From Actinomycetota bacterium (GTDB lineage Bacteria; Actinomycetota; Actinomycetes; S36-B12; GCA-2699445): a stretch of 48,699 nt of DNA. The position numbers and the translations under genes are program-made. Location: positions 1 to 48,699 of the forward strand of contig JAPOIY010000019.1 of the NCBI GenBank assembly GCA_029978705.1, in the 5' to 3' direction. Shown here piece by piece: positions 1-7,964 of the stretch; position 1 is the first letter of the stretch; each line of letters opens with the position of its first letter. A model generated the notes under the pieces. The model searched no databases. It was not told where the DNA came from and saw nothing but the letters and a program-made list of their open reading frames with translations.

Positions 1-764
1 GGCACGAGATAGGCCAGCCACGCGACGACCTCGAGCCAGGTCGTCGTCGGTGAGAAGTTGAGGATGCCCTTGAGGATCGTCGCCACCGCTGTCCCGGGGA
101 CGATCAGGTGGCTGACATCGAAGGCGATGTTGTCCAGACCGGGCAGGATGCCCGCCTCCTGCAGATCGTGGATGGCGTAGGAGAAGACCCCGGCGGCGAC
201 CACGATGAGAGCGACCCCGGTCCACTTGAAGAACGTGGCCAGATTGAGCCGCAGCGCCCCGCGGTAGAACAGCCAGCCGAGCAGAACCGCCGTGGCCAGC
301 CCCAGCACGGCTCCACTGAGCGGCGCAGGCCCGCCGCCGGTCGCCCGGACCGCCGACCAGATGAACAGCGCGGTCTCGACCCCTTCCCGTGCGACTGCGA
401 GGAAAGCCACGAGGATGAGCGCCCACAGTCCGCGGTCGGCCACCCGGTCCACGTGGCCGTGCAGTTCCCCGCGCAGCGACCTCGCGTTGCGGGCCATCCA
501 GAAGACCATCCACGTCACCAGTGCCACGGCGAGGATCGACATCACACCCCCGAACGCCTCCTGCGCCCGGAACGACAGTTCCGCGGTGCCGAAGGTCAGC
601 GCCGCACCGACCGCCAGCGACAGCAGCACGGCGAGGCCGACTCCCGCCCACACCCGGGGCACGAGGGACCGGCGGTCAGTCTTGACCAAGTAGGCGATGA
701 GGATACTCACGACGAGCGCCGCCTCGAGTCCCTCGCGCAGCCCGATCAGATAATTGGCGAGCAC
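1..764 (-). CDS. efeU: FTR1/EfeU-family high-affinity iron permease (3' end outside window)
   Basis: This is an integral membrane permease that takes up iron; EfeU works with EfeO and EfeB in known systems. About 254 residues are visible and the frame stays open to the window edge, so the C-terminus is missing. Both family iron-binding motifs are present: REGLE at residues 10-14 and REGVE at about 126-130, each inside a hydrophobic helix. I chose the GTG at 764 because GGGGG lies a few bases upstream and the first helix follows at once. An in-frame ATG at 821 would add 19 polar residues and start against the iron box, so it is less likely. A DtxR/IdeR-type iron box lies upstream at 826-844, so repression by iron is expected. 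efeO and efeB, if present, would be beyond position 1. Confidence 0.93.
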   Translation of the reverse strand, partial: MLANYLIGLREGLEAALVVSILIAYLVKTDRRSLVPRVWAGVGLAVLLSLAVGAALTFGTAELSFRAQEAFGGVMSILAVALVTWMVFWMARNARSLRGELHGHVDRVADRGLWALILVAFLAVAREGVETALFIWSAVRATGGGPAPLSGAVLGLATAVLLGWLFYRGALRLNLATFFKWTGVALIVVAAGVFSYAIHDLQEAGILPGLDNIAFDVSHLIVPGTAVATILKGILNFSPTTTWLEVVAWLAYLV

Positions 765-825
765 ACGACCCCCAGCCGTTCCGTGACGATTCGTGAGGGT
801 GAGAGTGGAGTACTTCACCATCAAC

Positions 826-844
826 TTAGGTAACCCTAACCTTA
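826..844 (-). promoter_or_regulatory. Iron box (DtxR/IdeR-type operator) upstream of efeU
   Basis: Read on the minus strand, the 19-mer matches the IdeR/DtxR consensus (TTAGGTTAG-G-CTAACCTAA) at 16 of 19 positions and is a near-perfect palindrome. It sits about 60 bp before the chosen efeU start. Iron-loaded DtxR/IdeR would be expected to repress there. Confidence 0.85.
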
Positions 845-903
845 CCGCACCCCGGCCGCCGCCGACCACACGATGCGTGAGACCCGCGTCACGGCGCCTC
901 CCG

Positions 904-1704
904 CTATCCCGGTGGCTCAGGCTGATCCGGACGGGCCCGCCGGGTGCGCGCCGACCAGGCCCGGCGCAGCAACTGCACGGCCGCCACCACCATCAGGACC
1001 GCGAACAGGTAAGCCGCCACCTGCTGCGGGATCCACTGAGCCACCAGGGCGGCGCCGAGGGCCGCCGGTACCCCCGCCAATCCCGAGATCCATCCCACCC
1101 TCGTGTCGAGGGCGCCAGCCCGCCAGTTGGAGAGCGACGCGGTGGTCGCCGTCAGCAGGATGACGACCAGACTCGTACCCCGCGCGGTCGTCAGGTCCAT
1201 CCCCGCCAGGAGCGCCAGAGCGGGAACCACGACGATCCCGCCGCCGACCCCGAGCAGGGCCGCGATCAGCCCCGCGATCACCCCCACGATCACCAGTAGG
1301 GCCCACGGTTCGCCGCCCACCTGGTCGGTGGGGGCCGCCGACGGGGCCACCAGGCGGACCGCCGAGTAGAGCAGCAGCACCGCAAAGGACAGTTGCAGCC
1401 AGGGGACCGGGATGTGGGGCAGCAGGCGCACGCCGACCTGCCCACCCACGATGCTGCCGACCCCGATGACCAATCCGACCCCCCACGCCACGGCGTCCCC
1501 GACGAGATACCCGCCGATCGCCGCCACCGAGATCGGGATGATCGCCAGTAGGGACGTGGTGATGGCGGTGCGTTGATCGAGACCGAGCCACAGGGTGAAC
1601 AGCGGAACCATGACGATGCCGCCGCCGATCCCGAAGATCCCCGACAGAGCGCCCGCCAGGATTCCGGACACGATGATGCGGGAGAGGACCACCTGGGCAG
1701 GCAC
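904..1704 (-). CDS. TauE/SafE family membrane permease (putative sulfite/organosulfonate exporter)
   Basis: The 266-residue protein is almost entirely hydrophobic, with about eight predicted membrane helices. It has the two glycine-rich signatures of the TauE/SafE (DUF81) family: GIFGIGGGIVMVPLF near residue 25 and LLGVGGGIVVVPALALL in the second half, as expected from an internally duplicated fold. Family members are linked to export or uptake of sulfite, sulfoacetate and similar anions, but the substrate cannot be read from sequence. The start is a GTG with no Shine-Dalgarno; TAGCGT lies 6 nt upstream, which suggests a leaderless transcript. The gene is codirectional with efeU but ends about 60 bp before the efeU operator, so it is probably a separate unit. 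Confidence 0.88.
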   Translation of the reverse strand: MPAQVVLSRIIVSGILAGALSGIFGIGGGIVMVPLFTLWLGLDQRTAITTSLLAIIPISVAAIGGYLVGDAVAWGVGLVIGVGSIVGGQVGVRLLPHIPVPWLQLSFAVLLLYSAVRLVAPSAAPTDQVGGEPWALLVIVGVIAGLIAALLGVGGGIVVVPALALLAGMDLTTARGTSLVVILLTATTASLSNWRAGALDTRVGWISGLAGVPAALGAALVAQWIPQQVAAYLFAVLMVVAAVQLLRRAWSARTRRARPDQPEPPG

Positions 1705-1710
1705 CCGCCC

Positions 1711-1716
1711 ACGCTA
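1711..1716 (-). promoter_or_regulatory. -10 box (TAGCGT) of leaderless TauE/SafE gene
   Basis: TAGCGT on the minus strand is separated from the GTG at 1704 by 6 nt. No ribosome binding site fits between them. Confidence 0.55.
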
Positions 1717-1762
1717 GTCGCGCGAGCCTCGCGGCGGCGCTCCGGCGCCCGCGGGGCCGCGA

Positions 1763-1768
1763 TAGACT
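1763..1768 (+). promoter_or_regulatory. -10 box (TAGACT) of leaderless secreted coiled-coil gene
   Basis: TAGACT is followed by 6 nt and the ATG at 1775, so transcription should start at or next to the start codon. Confidence 0.55.
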
Positions 1769-1774
1769 CGTGGC

Positions 1775-2599
1775 ATGAAGCGCAGCGTTGCCCTTGCCCT
1801 CCTCCTCGTCCCCGCCCTGCTGCTCGGACTCGTCGCCCCAGCTTCGGCGGGAGACGGGATCCGCGGCACCGTCGAGTACGAGAAACTGAAGTCCTACGCC
1901 GACCTGCTGGAGTCCAAACGCAACGACCCCGCCACCCAGCAGCAGATCGCCAAGTACCGCCAGACCCTGGGGCAGCGGCGGACGAAGGCGAACATGAAGG
2001 TGCGCGCCATGTACCGCACCGACCTGTCGCAGGCGAAGGAGAAGCGCCAGGTCAGCCGCGACAAGGTCCGCCGTATGCGCAATGAGCGGCGCGCCGACGT
2101 GCGTCGCCTGCGGGACAACCGCAACAGCGAGCTGAAGCAGCTCGCGGACAACAAGCAGGCAGCGGTCAACCGCGTGGAGAACCAGTTCAACGGCAAGATC
2201 GACGCCCTGCAGGCAGAGGTGAAGAAGTTGCAGCGCAAGTTGGCGCGCGCCAAGAAGCCGTCGGTGCGCAAGGAGTTGCGCACCGAGATTCGCAGCGACA
2301 ACCGTCAGATCACGACGCTGAACGACAGCAAGCAGACCGAGATCAACGGGATCAACAACAGGTACCGCAACAACGTGGACAACGTGAAGGGACGGTTCGC
2401 CGCGCAGATCGCCCGCGCGAAGGCCGAGTCCCTGCGCCAGATCCGGCAGGCGGAGCAGAACCTACGCGAGGCATTCGCCGCCCGTCGCGATGCTGCTCAG
2501 ACCCGCCGCGGCGACAACTTCGACGCCGTGCGGCGGCAGTCCGAGCGCGGTCTGGACGCCATCCGCAAGATGCCGGTGAAGGGTCAGAACAACAACTGA
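1775..2599 (+). CDS. Secreted, highly charged coiled-coil protein of unknown function
   Basis: The 274-residue protein starts with a clear Sec signal peptide (MKRS, then a Leu/Ala-rich core, cleavage after APASA near residue 25). Almost all of the mature part is rich in Arg, Lys, Gln, Asn and Glu with few Pro or Gly, consistent with long alpha-helical coiled coils from about residue 50 to 260. Examples are the stretches around KLQRKLARAKK and REAFAARRDAAQTRR. No catalytic motif or membrane anchor is visible after the signal peptide. I do not recognise a named family. A structural or cell-envelope-binding role is only a guess. The gene stands alone, with a leaderless-type promoter, and converges on the DUF3151 gene. 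Confidence 0.82.
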   Translation: MKRSVALALLLVPALLLGLVAPASAGDGIRGTVEYEKLKSYADLLESKRNDPATQQQIAKYRQTLGQRRTKANMKVRAMYRTDLSQAKEKRQVSRDKVRRMRNERRADVRRLRDNRNSELKQLADNKQAAVNRVENQFNGKIDALQAEVKKLQRKLARAKKPSVRKELRTEIRSDNRQITTLNDSKQTEINGINNRYRNNVDNVKGRFAAQIARAKAESLRQIRQAEQNLREAFAARRDAAQTRRGDNFDAVRRQSERGLDAIRKMPVKGQNNN

Positions 2600-2606
2600 G
2601 GAATCC

Positions 2607-3017
2607 TCAGTCGAGCAGTTCCGCCGCGGCGGCGGCGGAGGAGTCCCGCAGGAACTGGGAGCAGCGCTCCGCCTCCTCCGCTTCACCCATCCGGTCCGCG
2701 GCGAGGCTCAGCATGGCCAGGCAGCGCAAGAATCCCTGGTTGGGGGTGTGGTCCCACGGGATCGGGCCGTGACCCTTCCAGCCGTTGCGACGCAGCGCGT
2801 CGAGGCCGCGGTGGTATCCGACCCGGGCGAAGGCGTAGCACTCGACATCCTGGTCGTCATCCGCGGCCCCCAGCGCCACGGCCGCCCATGCCGCACTGGA
2901 GGTCGGGTGCAGCCGGACGACGTCGCGCGCCGGAAGCCCTTGGGCGAGTTCGGCCGCCCCGGGATCGTCGGGCAGGAGGGTCGGGTCGGGTCCCAGCAGG
3001 TTGTTCATGTCGCTCAT
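2607..3017 (-). CDS. DUF3151 family protein
   Basis: The product is 136 residues and resembles the conserved actinobacterial DUF3151 family, whose function is unknown. The family-like core, with ARVGYHRGLDALRRNGWKG followed by PIPWDHTPNQGFLRCLAML, lies in the middle, and the C-terminus is Ala/Glu-rich (cytosolic, no signal peptide or membrane span). An upstream in-frame start at 3176 would add 53 Arg-rich residues with shadow-like composition, so I start at the ATG at 3017. CATCAT lies 6 nt upstream, which may be a leaderless -10 box. Confidence 0.85.
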   Translation of the reverse strand: MSDMNNLLGPDPTLLPDDPGAAELAQGLPARDVVRLHPTSSAAWAAVALGAADDDQDVECYAFARVGYHRGLDALRRNGWKGHGPIPWDHTPNQGFLRCLAMLSLAADRMGEAEEAERCSQFLRDSSAAAAAELLD

Positions 3018-3099
3018 GGGTCCATGATGCGCGAAACCGCCGGCGGGACGCTCCCCCTCCAGGTCGGGAGCGGACCGCCGGCGGTGCCGGCCGATGTCG

Positions 3100-3681
3100 T
3101 CAGACCGTGGTGGACGACGAGTTGCGGAAGGTCTCCCACGCCGTAGCCCGGGCCTCCTGCCACACCTCGCGCGCATCCATGACGGCCGCCTTGCGGGCCT
3201 CGCGGGCGTCGGCGGTGTCCTCGCGGTACTGCGCGACCGCGGTCCGCTTCTGCTCGGCGGTGGCGTCGGGATCGTTCAGCACCGACTTCAAGGCCTCCCG
3301 CTCCACCTCGGTGTCGGCGGCGAACTGCGTCATGGCCTCACGGACGGCCTGCCGGAAGGCGGTGTTCGCCGCGCGGAGGGCCTCCTTCAGGGCTTGGCGC
3401 GCCTCGGGCGTCCCGCCGATGTCGTTGGCTCCGGGACCACCCTGCTGGCCCTGCTGGTCATCGGTGCCATGGTGGCCGGGACCCTGCTGGCCTCCGGGAC
3501 CCTGCTGGTCCCCGGACCCCTGCTGGCTGCCGGGGCCGTGACCGCGCGGGCCCTGCAGACCGGCGCCCGCGGTGTTACCGGAGCCGGCGTTGGGGCAGTC
3601 GTCGGCGAACGCAGCGGCCGGGACCGCGACGAGGCCGGCCGACAGCATGGTTGCCGCCGCGAGGGCGATACTTTTCTTCAT
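3100..3681 (-). CDS. Secreted protein with Gly/Gln/Pro-rich low-complexity segment
   Basis: This 193-residue protein has a typical signal peptide (MKKS, hydrophobic core, AAAFA cleavage near residue 26). A low-complexity segment at about residues 35-85 is built from QQGPG-like units with Gly, Gln, Pro, His and Asp. It is followed by a charged Ala/Glu/Arg-rich helical region to the C-terminus, with two Asp-Asn/Asp-Thr helix breaks. The ATG at 3681 has a strong GGAGG about 8 nt upstream. The much longer frame that runs through here from 5823 is a GC artefact. No known catalytic motif is visible. Function is unknown; the repeat region could be flexible or surface-exposed. Confidence 0.8.
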   Translation of the reverse strand: MKKSIALAAATMLSAGLVAVPAAAFADDCPNAGSGNTAGAGLQGPRGHGPGSQQGSGDQQGPGGQQGPGHHGTDDQQGQQGGPGANDIGGTPEARQALKEALRAANTAFRQAVREAMTQFAADTEVEREALKSVLNDPDATAEQKRTAVAQYREDTADAREARKAAVMDAREVWQEARATAWETFRNSSSTTV

Positions 3682-3758
3682 GATGGATACCTCCATTGGT
3701 TGCGTCATCACGATGAGCATCGTCGGGTCCGCGTCCCGGCCTCCATCGGACCATCGTC

Positions 3759-4073
3759 CTAGGACCGGTCCAGCCCCCACCGCGGCCGTTCCGCTGCGGG
3801 GACCAGGGCCACGTCCTCCGGATGGGACCTCACGTACTCGGTGAGGAACGGGCAACTCGGGAGGATCTGCCGGCCGCTGGCACGGGCGTCGGCCATGACC
3901 CCCTCCGCCAGCACCCCGCCCAGACCCTGGCCGCGGTAGTCGTCGGCGATCTCGGTGTGCACGAGATCGAGAACGGCGCCGGTCGCCACGTAGTCGACCC
4001 AACCGGCCACGGCACCCGCCACGAACAACTCGTAGCGGCGGGCATCCGCATCGTGTCGGACCTCGGTCTGCAT
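3759..4073 (-). CDS. Small GNAT-like N-acetyltransferase (Acetyltransf_CG type)
   Basis: The 104-residue product resembles the short single-domain GNAT-like family (pfam14542 type). The acetyl-CoA loop is YRGQGLGGVLAEGVM at about residues 45-59, with the Q/R-x-x-G-x-G/A pattern. The family tail ILPSCPFLTEYVRSHPE follows. The acceptor substrate is unknown. The start ATG at 4073 removes a long GC-driven extension; the protein then begins just before the first beta strand, as in other members. It is transcribed away from the lipoprotein gene at 4153. Confidence 0.85.
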   Translation of the reverse strand: MQTEVRHDADARRYELFVAGAVAGWVDYVATGAVLDLVHTEIADDYRGQGLGGVLAEGVMADARASGRQILPSCPFLTEYVRSHPEDVALVPAAERPRWGLDRS

Positions 4074-4152
4074 GGCGCCTCCTGGTCTGCGCCGACGGTA
4101 CCGCCCCGTCAGTTCCGGCGATACCCTCGCTGGGTTGCCCTGGAGGTCTCCG

Positions 4153-4509
4153 TTGCCCCGACATCTGTTCGCCGTCCTGCCCGCTCTTCTGCTCGTGGCT
4201 GCATGTTCCTCCACCACGCCCGCGGCTCCCGCGGCCGGCAGCGCCAGCCCCACCCCTCCGGCGAGCGCTCCCAGTGTTGGTGGCTCGGCCGCGGGACGGT
4301 ACTGCGATGGGGTGACCAGATTCCTCGCGGCGTCGAAGAAGGCCCTGGCCGACCCTTTGCAGGCCGACACCCAGGACCTCACCCGACAGGCCCAGGACCT
4401 GCAGGAGCAGGCGACGGCCCTGGCGGGCGAACTGATCGATGACCCGGAGGCCATCAGCCAGGTCCAGGCCTGCACGGAGAAGCTCCAGGAGTTCAACTCC
4501 GCCAACTGA
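4153..4509 (+). CDS. Small putative lipoprotein
   Basis: The 118-residue product begins MPRHLF and has a hydrophobic segment ending in the lipobox LLVAAC (lipidated Cys at residue 18). A Thr/Ala/Pro/Ser-rich linker follows, then a short helical domain of about 70 residues with two further Cys. I start at a TTG because GGAGG lies exactly 6 nt upstream; the longer ATG-initiated frame lacks a ribosome site and would bury the signal sequence. A TACCCT -10 box lies just upstream. Function is unknown. The CPBP protease gene follows 39 bp downstream but has its own -10-like box. Confidence 0.78.
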   Translation: MPRHLFAVLPALLLVAACSSTTPAAPAAGSASPTPPASAPSVGGSAAGRYCDGVTRFLAASKKALADPLQADTQDLTRQAQDLQEQATALAGELIDDPEAISQVQACTEKLQEFNSAN

Positions 4510-4548
4510 GATCCCGGCCCCTACCATCGGGGCGGGCGAAGGAGTCCG

Positions 4549-5307
4549 ATGATCACCGACTGGCTGGCCGGCTGGGGCTACGCGCTCCCCGAAGTGCAGG
4601 CGGGGCTCCCCTGGTGGCCGGTGCTCGCGGTCGTCGTCCTCCTCCTCATGATCAATGTCGCCGCCAACAAGGCGGTACCGGGGTACTACCTGTTCTGGAC
4701 CCTCGGCGGGTCGGTGGTGGTCCTCGCGCTGGGCCTGATGGACGGCTGCACCTGGGCCGACCTGGGTCTCGCGCCGCGCACCTGGATCTCGGGCCTCGTG
4801 TGGGGCGGCATCGCCATTCTTCTCGTGTTCACCGTGTACGCCCTCGGCTCCACGTGGCAGCGCACCCGTCAGGCGTTCCACGACCAGAACATCGCCGGCC
4901 TCTCCCTGCCCCGCCTCTTCTGGCAGTCGATGGTGGAGCTGCCGTTCGGCACGGTGCTGTTCGAGGAGGTGGCCTTCCGCGGCGTCCTGTGGGCCATGCT
5001 GGCGCGCCGCTACGGGCTTCTCTGGGCGACGCTCGGCAGCGCGTTGCTGTTCGGGCTGTGGCACATCCTGCCCTCGCTGGACATGCATCTGCGCAATGAA
5101 CGTCTCGGGGCCGTGGGTGGAGGTGGCCGGCGGGCGCAGTTGACCGCGATCGGGGGCTCCGTGCTGACCACCGCGATCGGGGGGCTCGTCTTCACGCTCC
5201 TGCGGATGGGTTCCGGCTCGCTGTTCGCCCCGATGGGGCTGCACTGGGCCACGAACGGCTGGGGGTATCTCTTCGCGCGGCGGGTCAGCCCGCGGCCGGG
5301 ACCGTGA
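4549..5307 (+). CDS. CPBP family intramembrane glutamic endopeptidase
   Basis: This 252-residue multi-pass membrane protein belongs to the CPBP (CaaX protease/bacteriocin-processing, ABI) family. It has the EExxxR motif (FEEVAFRG, Glu139-Glu140 and Arg144), the second motif around FGLWHI, and the third around GLHWATN near the C-terminus; together these form the glutamate/histidine active site in the membrane. Family roles range from protein maturation to bacteriocin self-protection; none can be assigned here. The start ATG has GAAGGAG upstream, and TACCAT at 4522-4527 is a plausible -10 box. Confidence 0.9.
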   Translation: MITDWLAGWGYALPEVQAGLPWWPVLAVVVLLLMINVAANKAVPGYYLFWTLGGSVVVLALGLMDGCTWADLGLAPRTWISGLVWGGIAILLVFTVYALGSTWQRTRQAFHDQNIAGLSLPRLFWQSMVELPFGTVLFEEVAFRGVLWAMLARRYGLLWATLGSALLFGLWHILPSLDMHLRNERLGAVGGGGRRAQLTAIGGSVLTTAIGGLVFTLLRMGSGSLFAPMGLHWATNGWGYLFARRVSPRPGP

Positions 5308-5335
5308 GCCGGACATCGCGGCACGGTAACGATGG

Positions 5336-5351
5336 GCACCCCCAGGGGTGC
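5336..5351 (+). terminator. Short GC-rich hairpin after the CPBP gene
   Basis: GCACCC and GGGTGC can pair around a short loop about 30 bp after the stop codon. There is no U tract, so this is a weak terminator candidate. Confidence 0.35.
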
Positions 5352-5455
5352 GGGCTCGTCGAACGGGTAGGGCGACAGGGAGATGAACAAGACCCGCAGC
5401 ACCGTGATCGGGGACACCCCCTCGTGGGATCCGCTCCCCTGTCGTACCTCCGCCG

Positions 5456-5461
5456 TAGACT
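5456..5461 (+). promoter_or_regulatory. -10 box (TAGACT) of the DUF3263 gene
   Basis: TAGACT matches the -10 pattern of this window. It would give a leader of about 80 nt before the ATG at 5548. Confidence 0.45.
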
Positions 5462-5547
5462 GGCCACCGCACCTGGATGGTTCCCCGAGGTCCCCCCGCG
5501 GGCCCGGCCCATCCCGGGGACCTGCCCGTACGGAACGAGGAAGTTCG

Positions 5548-5838
5548 ATGGCTCACACGGCAGTCGGTCTGGACCACGGACTCGGCGACCACGCCCTCAG
5601 TGACCAGGAGCGAGCCATCCTGGACTTCGAACGGTCCTGGTGGCGCTTCGGCGGTGCCAAGGAAGAGGCCATTCGGGAACAGTTCGACCTGACCGCCACC
5701 CGCTACTACCAGTTGCTCAACCGGCTGATCGACCGGGAATCCGCCCTGGCAGCCGACCCGGTACTCGTCCGGCGGCTGCGGCGGTTGCGCCAGCAGCGGC
5801 AAGAAGCGCGGTCCGCCGGGCACCGCTCGCGCCGCTGA
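5548..5838 (+). CDS. DUF3263 family protein (small DNA-binding-like)
   Basis: The 96-residue protein matches the actinobacterial DUF3263 family: a core with RAILDFERSWWRFGGAKEEA followed by a helix-turn-helix-like segment (IREQFDLTATRYYQLLNRLI) and an Arg-rich tail. The arrangement suggests a small DNA-binding protein, but no target is known to me. The longer in-frame extension from 5383 is Pro/Ser/Arg-rich and shadow-like. The ATG at 5548 has GAGGA 7-8 nt upstream. In mycobacteria a DUF3263 gene also lies not far from groEL2, as here. Confidence 0.85.
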   Translation: MAHTAVGLDHGLGDHALSDQERAILDFERSWWRFGGAKEEAIREQFDLTATRYYQLLNRLIDRESALAADPVLVRRLRRLRQQRQEARSAGHRSRR

Positions 5839-5926
5839 CCCGCGTTCAGGTGATGCTCAGCTCCCATCCGGGCACTCCCCAGGCTGATGACCCATTCTGG
5901 GCACTAGCCAGCAGGAGGAGGTAGCC

Positions 5927-6847
5927 ATGGACAGTCCGTCCCTCAACCGCCGCGGATTCCTCATCGGAGGGCTTGCGGGCGCGCTGACGATGACGGCCGC
6001 GGGCACCACGGGTCTGCGGCTGTTCGACTCGTCGCGGGCGAGCGCGGGGACGGGATTCGTCGTCGACGTCACCGGTGACTACGAGTTCACCGACTCCGCC
6101 ACCGGCTGCCGCGTCTCCGTGCAGGTCCGCAACGGCATCCGCCGCATCCGCGCGAACGGCCTGCCCAACCACAGCCACGGGTCCTTCCCGAACGCCTCGG
6201 TCAGCCCCCAGTCCTACGACTTCTCCCTCCCCACCGCCCCGAGCCGCGGGGGCGGCACCGCGTTGACCATCCCGCAGCCCTTCGGGATCGCCGTGAACGG
6301 CGTCCTGTTCGACCCCCTGGCGGCCGAGTGGTGGAACAACGACCCGGCCTGGCACTACAACGCCCTGGGCGGGGGGGTCCCGCTCTTCCTGGACACGAAC
6401 AACGCCCACGTACAGCCGACGGGCGCCTACCACTACCACGGCATCCCGACCGGGCTGCGCGAGTCGATGCCGACCACGCGCCACTCTCCCCTGATCGGCT
6501 GGGCCGGCGACGGTTTTCCCGTCTACCTCAACCGGGGCTACCGCAAACCGCGCAAGAAGAGCAGCGGCCTCACGCGGCTCACCTCGTCCTACCGGCTGAG
6601 GTCCGGCACCCGTTCCGGCGGCCCGGGGGGGCGCTACGACGGCCAGTTCCTGTCGGACTACCAGTACGTGGCCAAGTCCGGTGACCTCGACGAGAACAAC
6701 GGGCGGTTCCAGGTGACCCCCGAGTACCCCGGCGGCACCTACTGCTACATCCTCACCGGCAGTTTCCCGGTCATCCCCCTGCGTCTCGAGGGTCCTCTCG
6801 CGGACAGTTTCGTCCGGCGTCCCGGGGCGGGCGCACCGCCCCGCTGA
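5927..6847 (+). CDS. Tat-exported YHYH domain protein
   Basis: The 306-residue protein has a twin-arginine signal (NRRGFLIGG near residues 8-16) and a hydrophobic stretch ending near ASA, so it is probably exported folded and may bind a cofactor or metal. The body contains the YHYH signature (AYHYHGIPTGL in the middle), the related His segment NHSHGSFPN, and conserved Trp/Asn/Tyr-rich blocks (WWNNDPAWHYN, GWAGDGFPVY). This matches the YHYH (pfam14240) family, whose function is unknown. GGAGGAGG lies 5 nt before the start. It converges on gpgS with only 6 bp between the stop codons. Confidence 0.87.
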   Translation: MDSPSLNRRGFLIGGLAGALTMTAAGTTGLRLFDSSRASAGTGFVVDVTGDYEFTDSATGCRVSVQVRNGIRRIRANGLPNHSHGSFPNASVSPQSYDFSLPTAPSRGGGTALTIPQPFGIAVNGVLFDPLAAEWWNNDPAWHYNALGGGVPLFLDTNNAHVQPTGAYHYHGIPTGLRESMPTTRHSPLIGWAGDGFPVYLNRGYRKPRKKSSGLTRLTSSYRLRSGTRSGGPGGRYDGQFLSDYQYVAKSGDLDENNGRFQVTPEYPGGTYCYILTGSFPVIPLRLEGPLADSFVRRPGAGAPPR

Positions 6848-6853
6848 CCCGGT

Positions 6854-7897
6854 TCAGCCGGGGACCGGATCCCCGCGGCGGTCGGCCAGGTAGTCGGGCA
6901 TCGTCACCAAGGGCGGCCGTTCGCACGTCTGCACGGCGTGTTCCCGCACGATGAAGGCGTCACCCTCATGCGCGAACTCGGGCAGCGTCGGGGTCGACCG
7001 GGCGTCGTAGACGATCTGATCCGGGTCGCACCGCGTCAATGCGGCATGCAGGATCTGCGCCGACATCCGGGACAGGCGGGTGGCGTCCTGATGCCGATGC
7101 TCGCGCTCCCCGAGGTCCACCTGGGCGATGGCTCCCAGCCCGGCCGTGCGGTAGGTGTCGACCAGCAGTCCGATCTCCACGCCATAGCCGCAGGGGAACG
7201 GGAGCAACTCCAGCAGCGAGCGGCGCATCGCGTACTCCCCCGCCAGCGGCTGCGCCACCCCGGACAGGTCGGGCCACAGGGCGTTGATCAGGGGCCGCGC
7301 CAGGATCTCCGTCACCCGGCCACCACCGGCTGCCACCCGGGTGTCCCCCTGCACCAACGGCCGGTCGTAGACGGCCTTCACCAGGTGTACGCCCTCGTCG
7401 AGCAGCAACGGGCCCAGCAGTCCGGTCACGTACTGCGGGGTGAAGGACCGCAGGTCGGCGTCCACGAAGACGACCAGATCACCCGACGTCGCGGCCAGTC
7501 CCCGCCACATGGCCTCACCCTTGCCCCGTTCCCGGGGGATGTCGGGGAGGACGGATCCGATGGGGACCACCCGGGCACCCGCTGCGGCCGCGCGGGCCGC
7601 GGTCGCGTCCACGCTGTCCGCATCCACCACCACCAAGTCGTCCACCAAGGGAACCTCGGGGGTCATGAGACTGCTGCGTACCGCGGTCACGATGTCGCCG
7701 ACCGTCTGCTCCTCGTTGAGGGCGGGCAGGATGACGTCAATGGTGCGGGTCCCCTTGGCCGTCAGGAGCCGTTCCACCGGCCAGTCGGCCGCCGCGGACG
7801 TGCGACGGTCGAACCACTCCCGCACCTCTGCTCGCATCGCGGCACTCCCGTCGCACCGGACACCCGCCCGGGCGTCTCTCGCCCGATTATCCGTCAT
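6854..7897 (-). CDS. gpgS: Glucosyl-3-phosphoglycerate synthase
   Basis: This 347-residue GT-A fold glycosyltransferase should transfer glucose from a nucleotide sugar to 3-phosphoglycerate, the first step of glucosylglycerate and methylglucose lipopolysaccharide synthesis. Visible landmarks are ILPALNEEQTVGDI (nucleotide-sugar site), VVDADSVDAT, the metal-binding VFVDADL motif, GGGRVTEILARPL, QPLAGEYAMRRSL and GYGVEIGLLVDTY, in the order of mycobacterial GpgS. The length is a little above the mycobacterial enzyme because of an N-terminal extension; a shorter start at the MRAEV methionine is possible. The gene is divergent from the riboswitch-thrC unit. Confidence 0.9.
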   Translation of the reverse strand: MTDNRARDARAGVRCDGSAAMRAEVREWFDRRTSAAADWPVERLLTAKGTRTIDVILPALNEEQTVGDIVTAVRSSLMTPEVPLVDDLVVVDADSVDATAARAAAAGARVVPIGSVLPDIPRERGKGEAMWRGLAATSGDLVVFVDADLRSFTPQYVTGLLGPLLLDEGVHLVKAVYDRPLVQGDTRVAAGGGRVTEILARPLINALWPDLSGVAQPLAGEYAMRRSLLELLPFPCGYGVEIGLLVDTYRTAGLGAIAQVDLGEREHRHQDATRLSRMSAQILHAALTRCDPDQIVYDARSTPTLPEFAHEGDAFIVREHAVQTCERPPLVTMPDYLADRRGDPVPG

Positions 7898-7940
7898 GCC
7901 GCGGTCCGAGGCGGGTCGACGAGGGGACCGGGCGGTCCGC

Positions 7941-7946
7941 TACAGT
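7941..7946 (+). promoter_or_regulatory. -10 box (TACAGT) of the thrC transcript
   Basis: TACAGT lies about 20 bp before the first base of the riboswitch aptamer, the right distance for a transcript that begins just ahead of P1. Confidence 0.55.
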
Positions 7947-7964
7947 GGCCCGACAACCGAATAC

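Noticed and set aside
5308-5417. Possible minus-strand peptide beginning MSPITVLRVLFISLS
   Set aside because: It runs into the CPBP gene in antisense, has no ribosome site and shows no similarity to peptide deformylase, which would be the expected neighbour from mycobacterial synteny.
3100-5823. A 907-codon minus-strand frame over several genes
   Set aside because: It crosses well-supported genes (GNAT, lipoprotein, CPBP) and most of it has shadow-type composition (Pro/Arg/Gly). Only its last 193 residues, with signal peptide and ribosome site, are a real gene.
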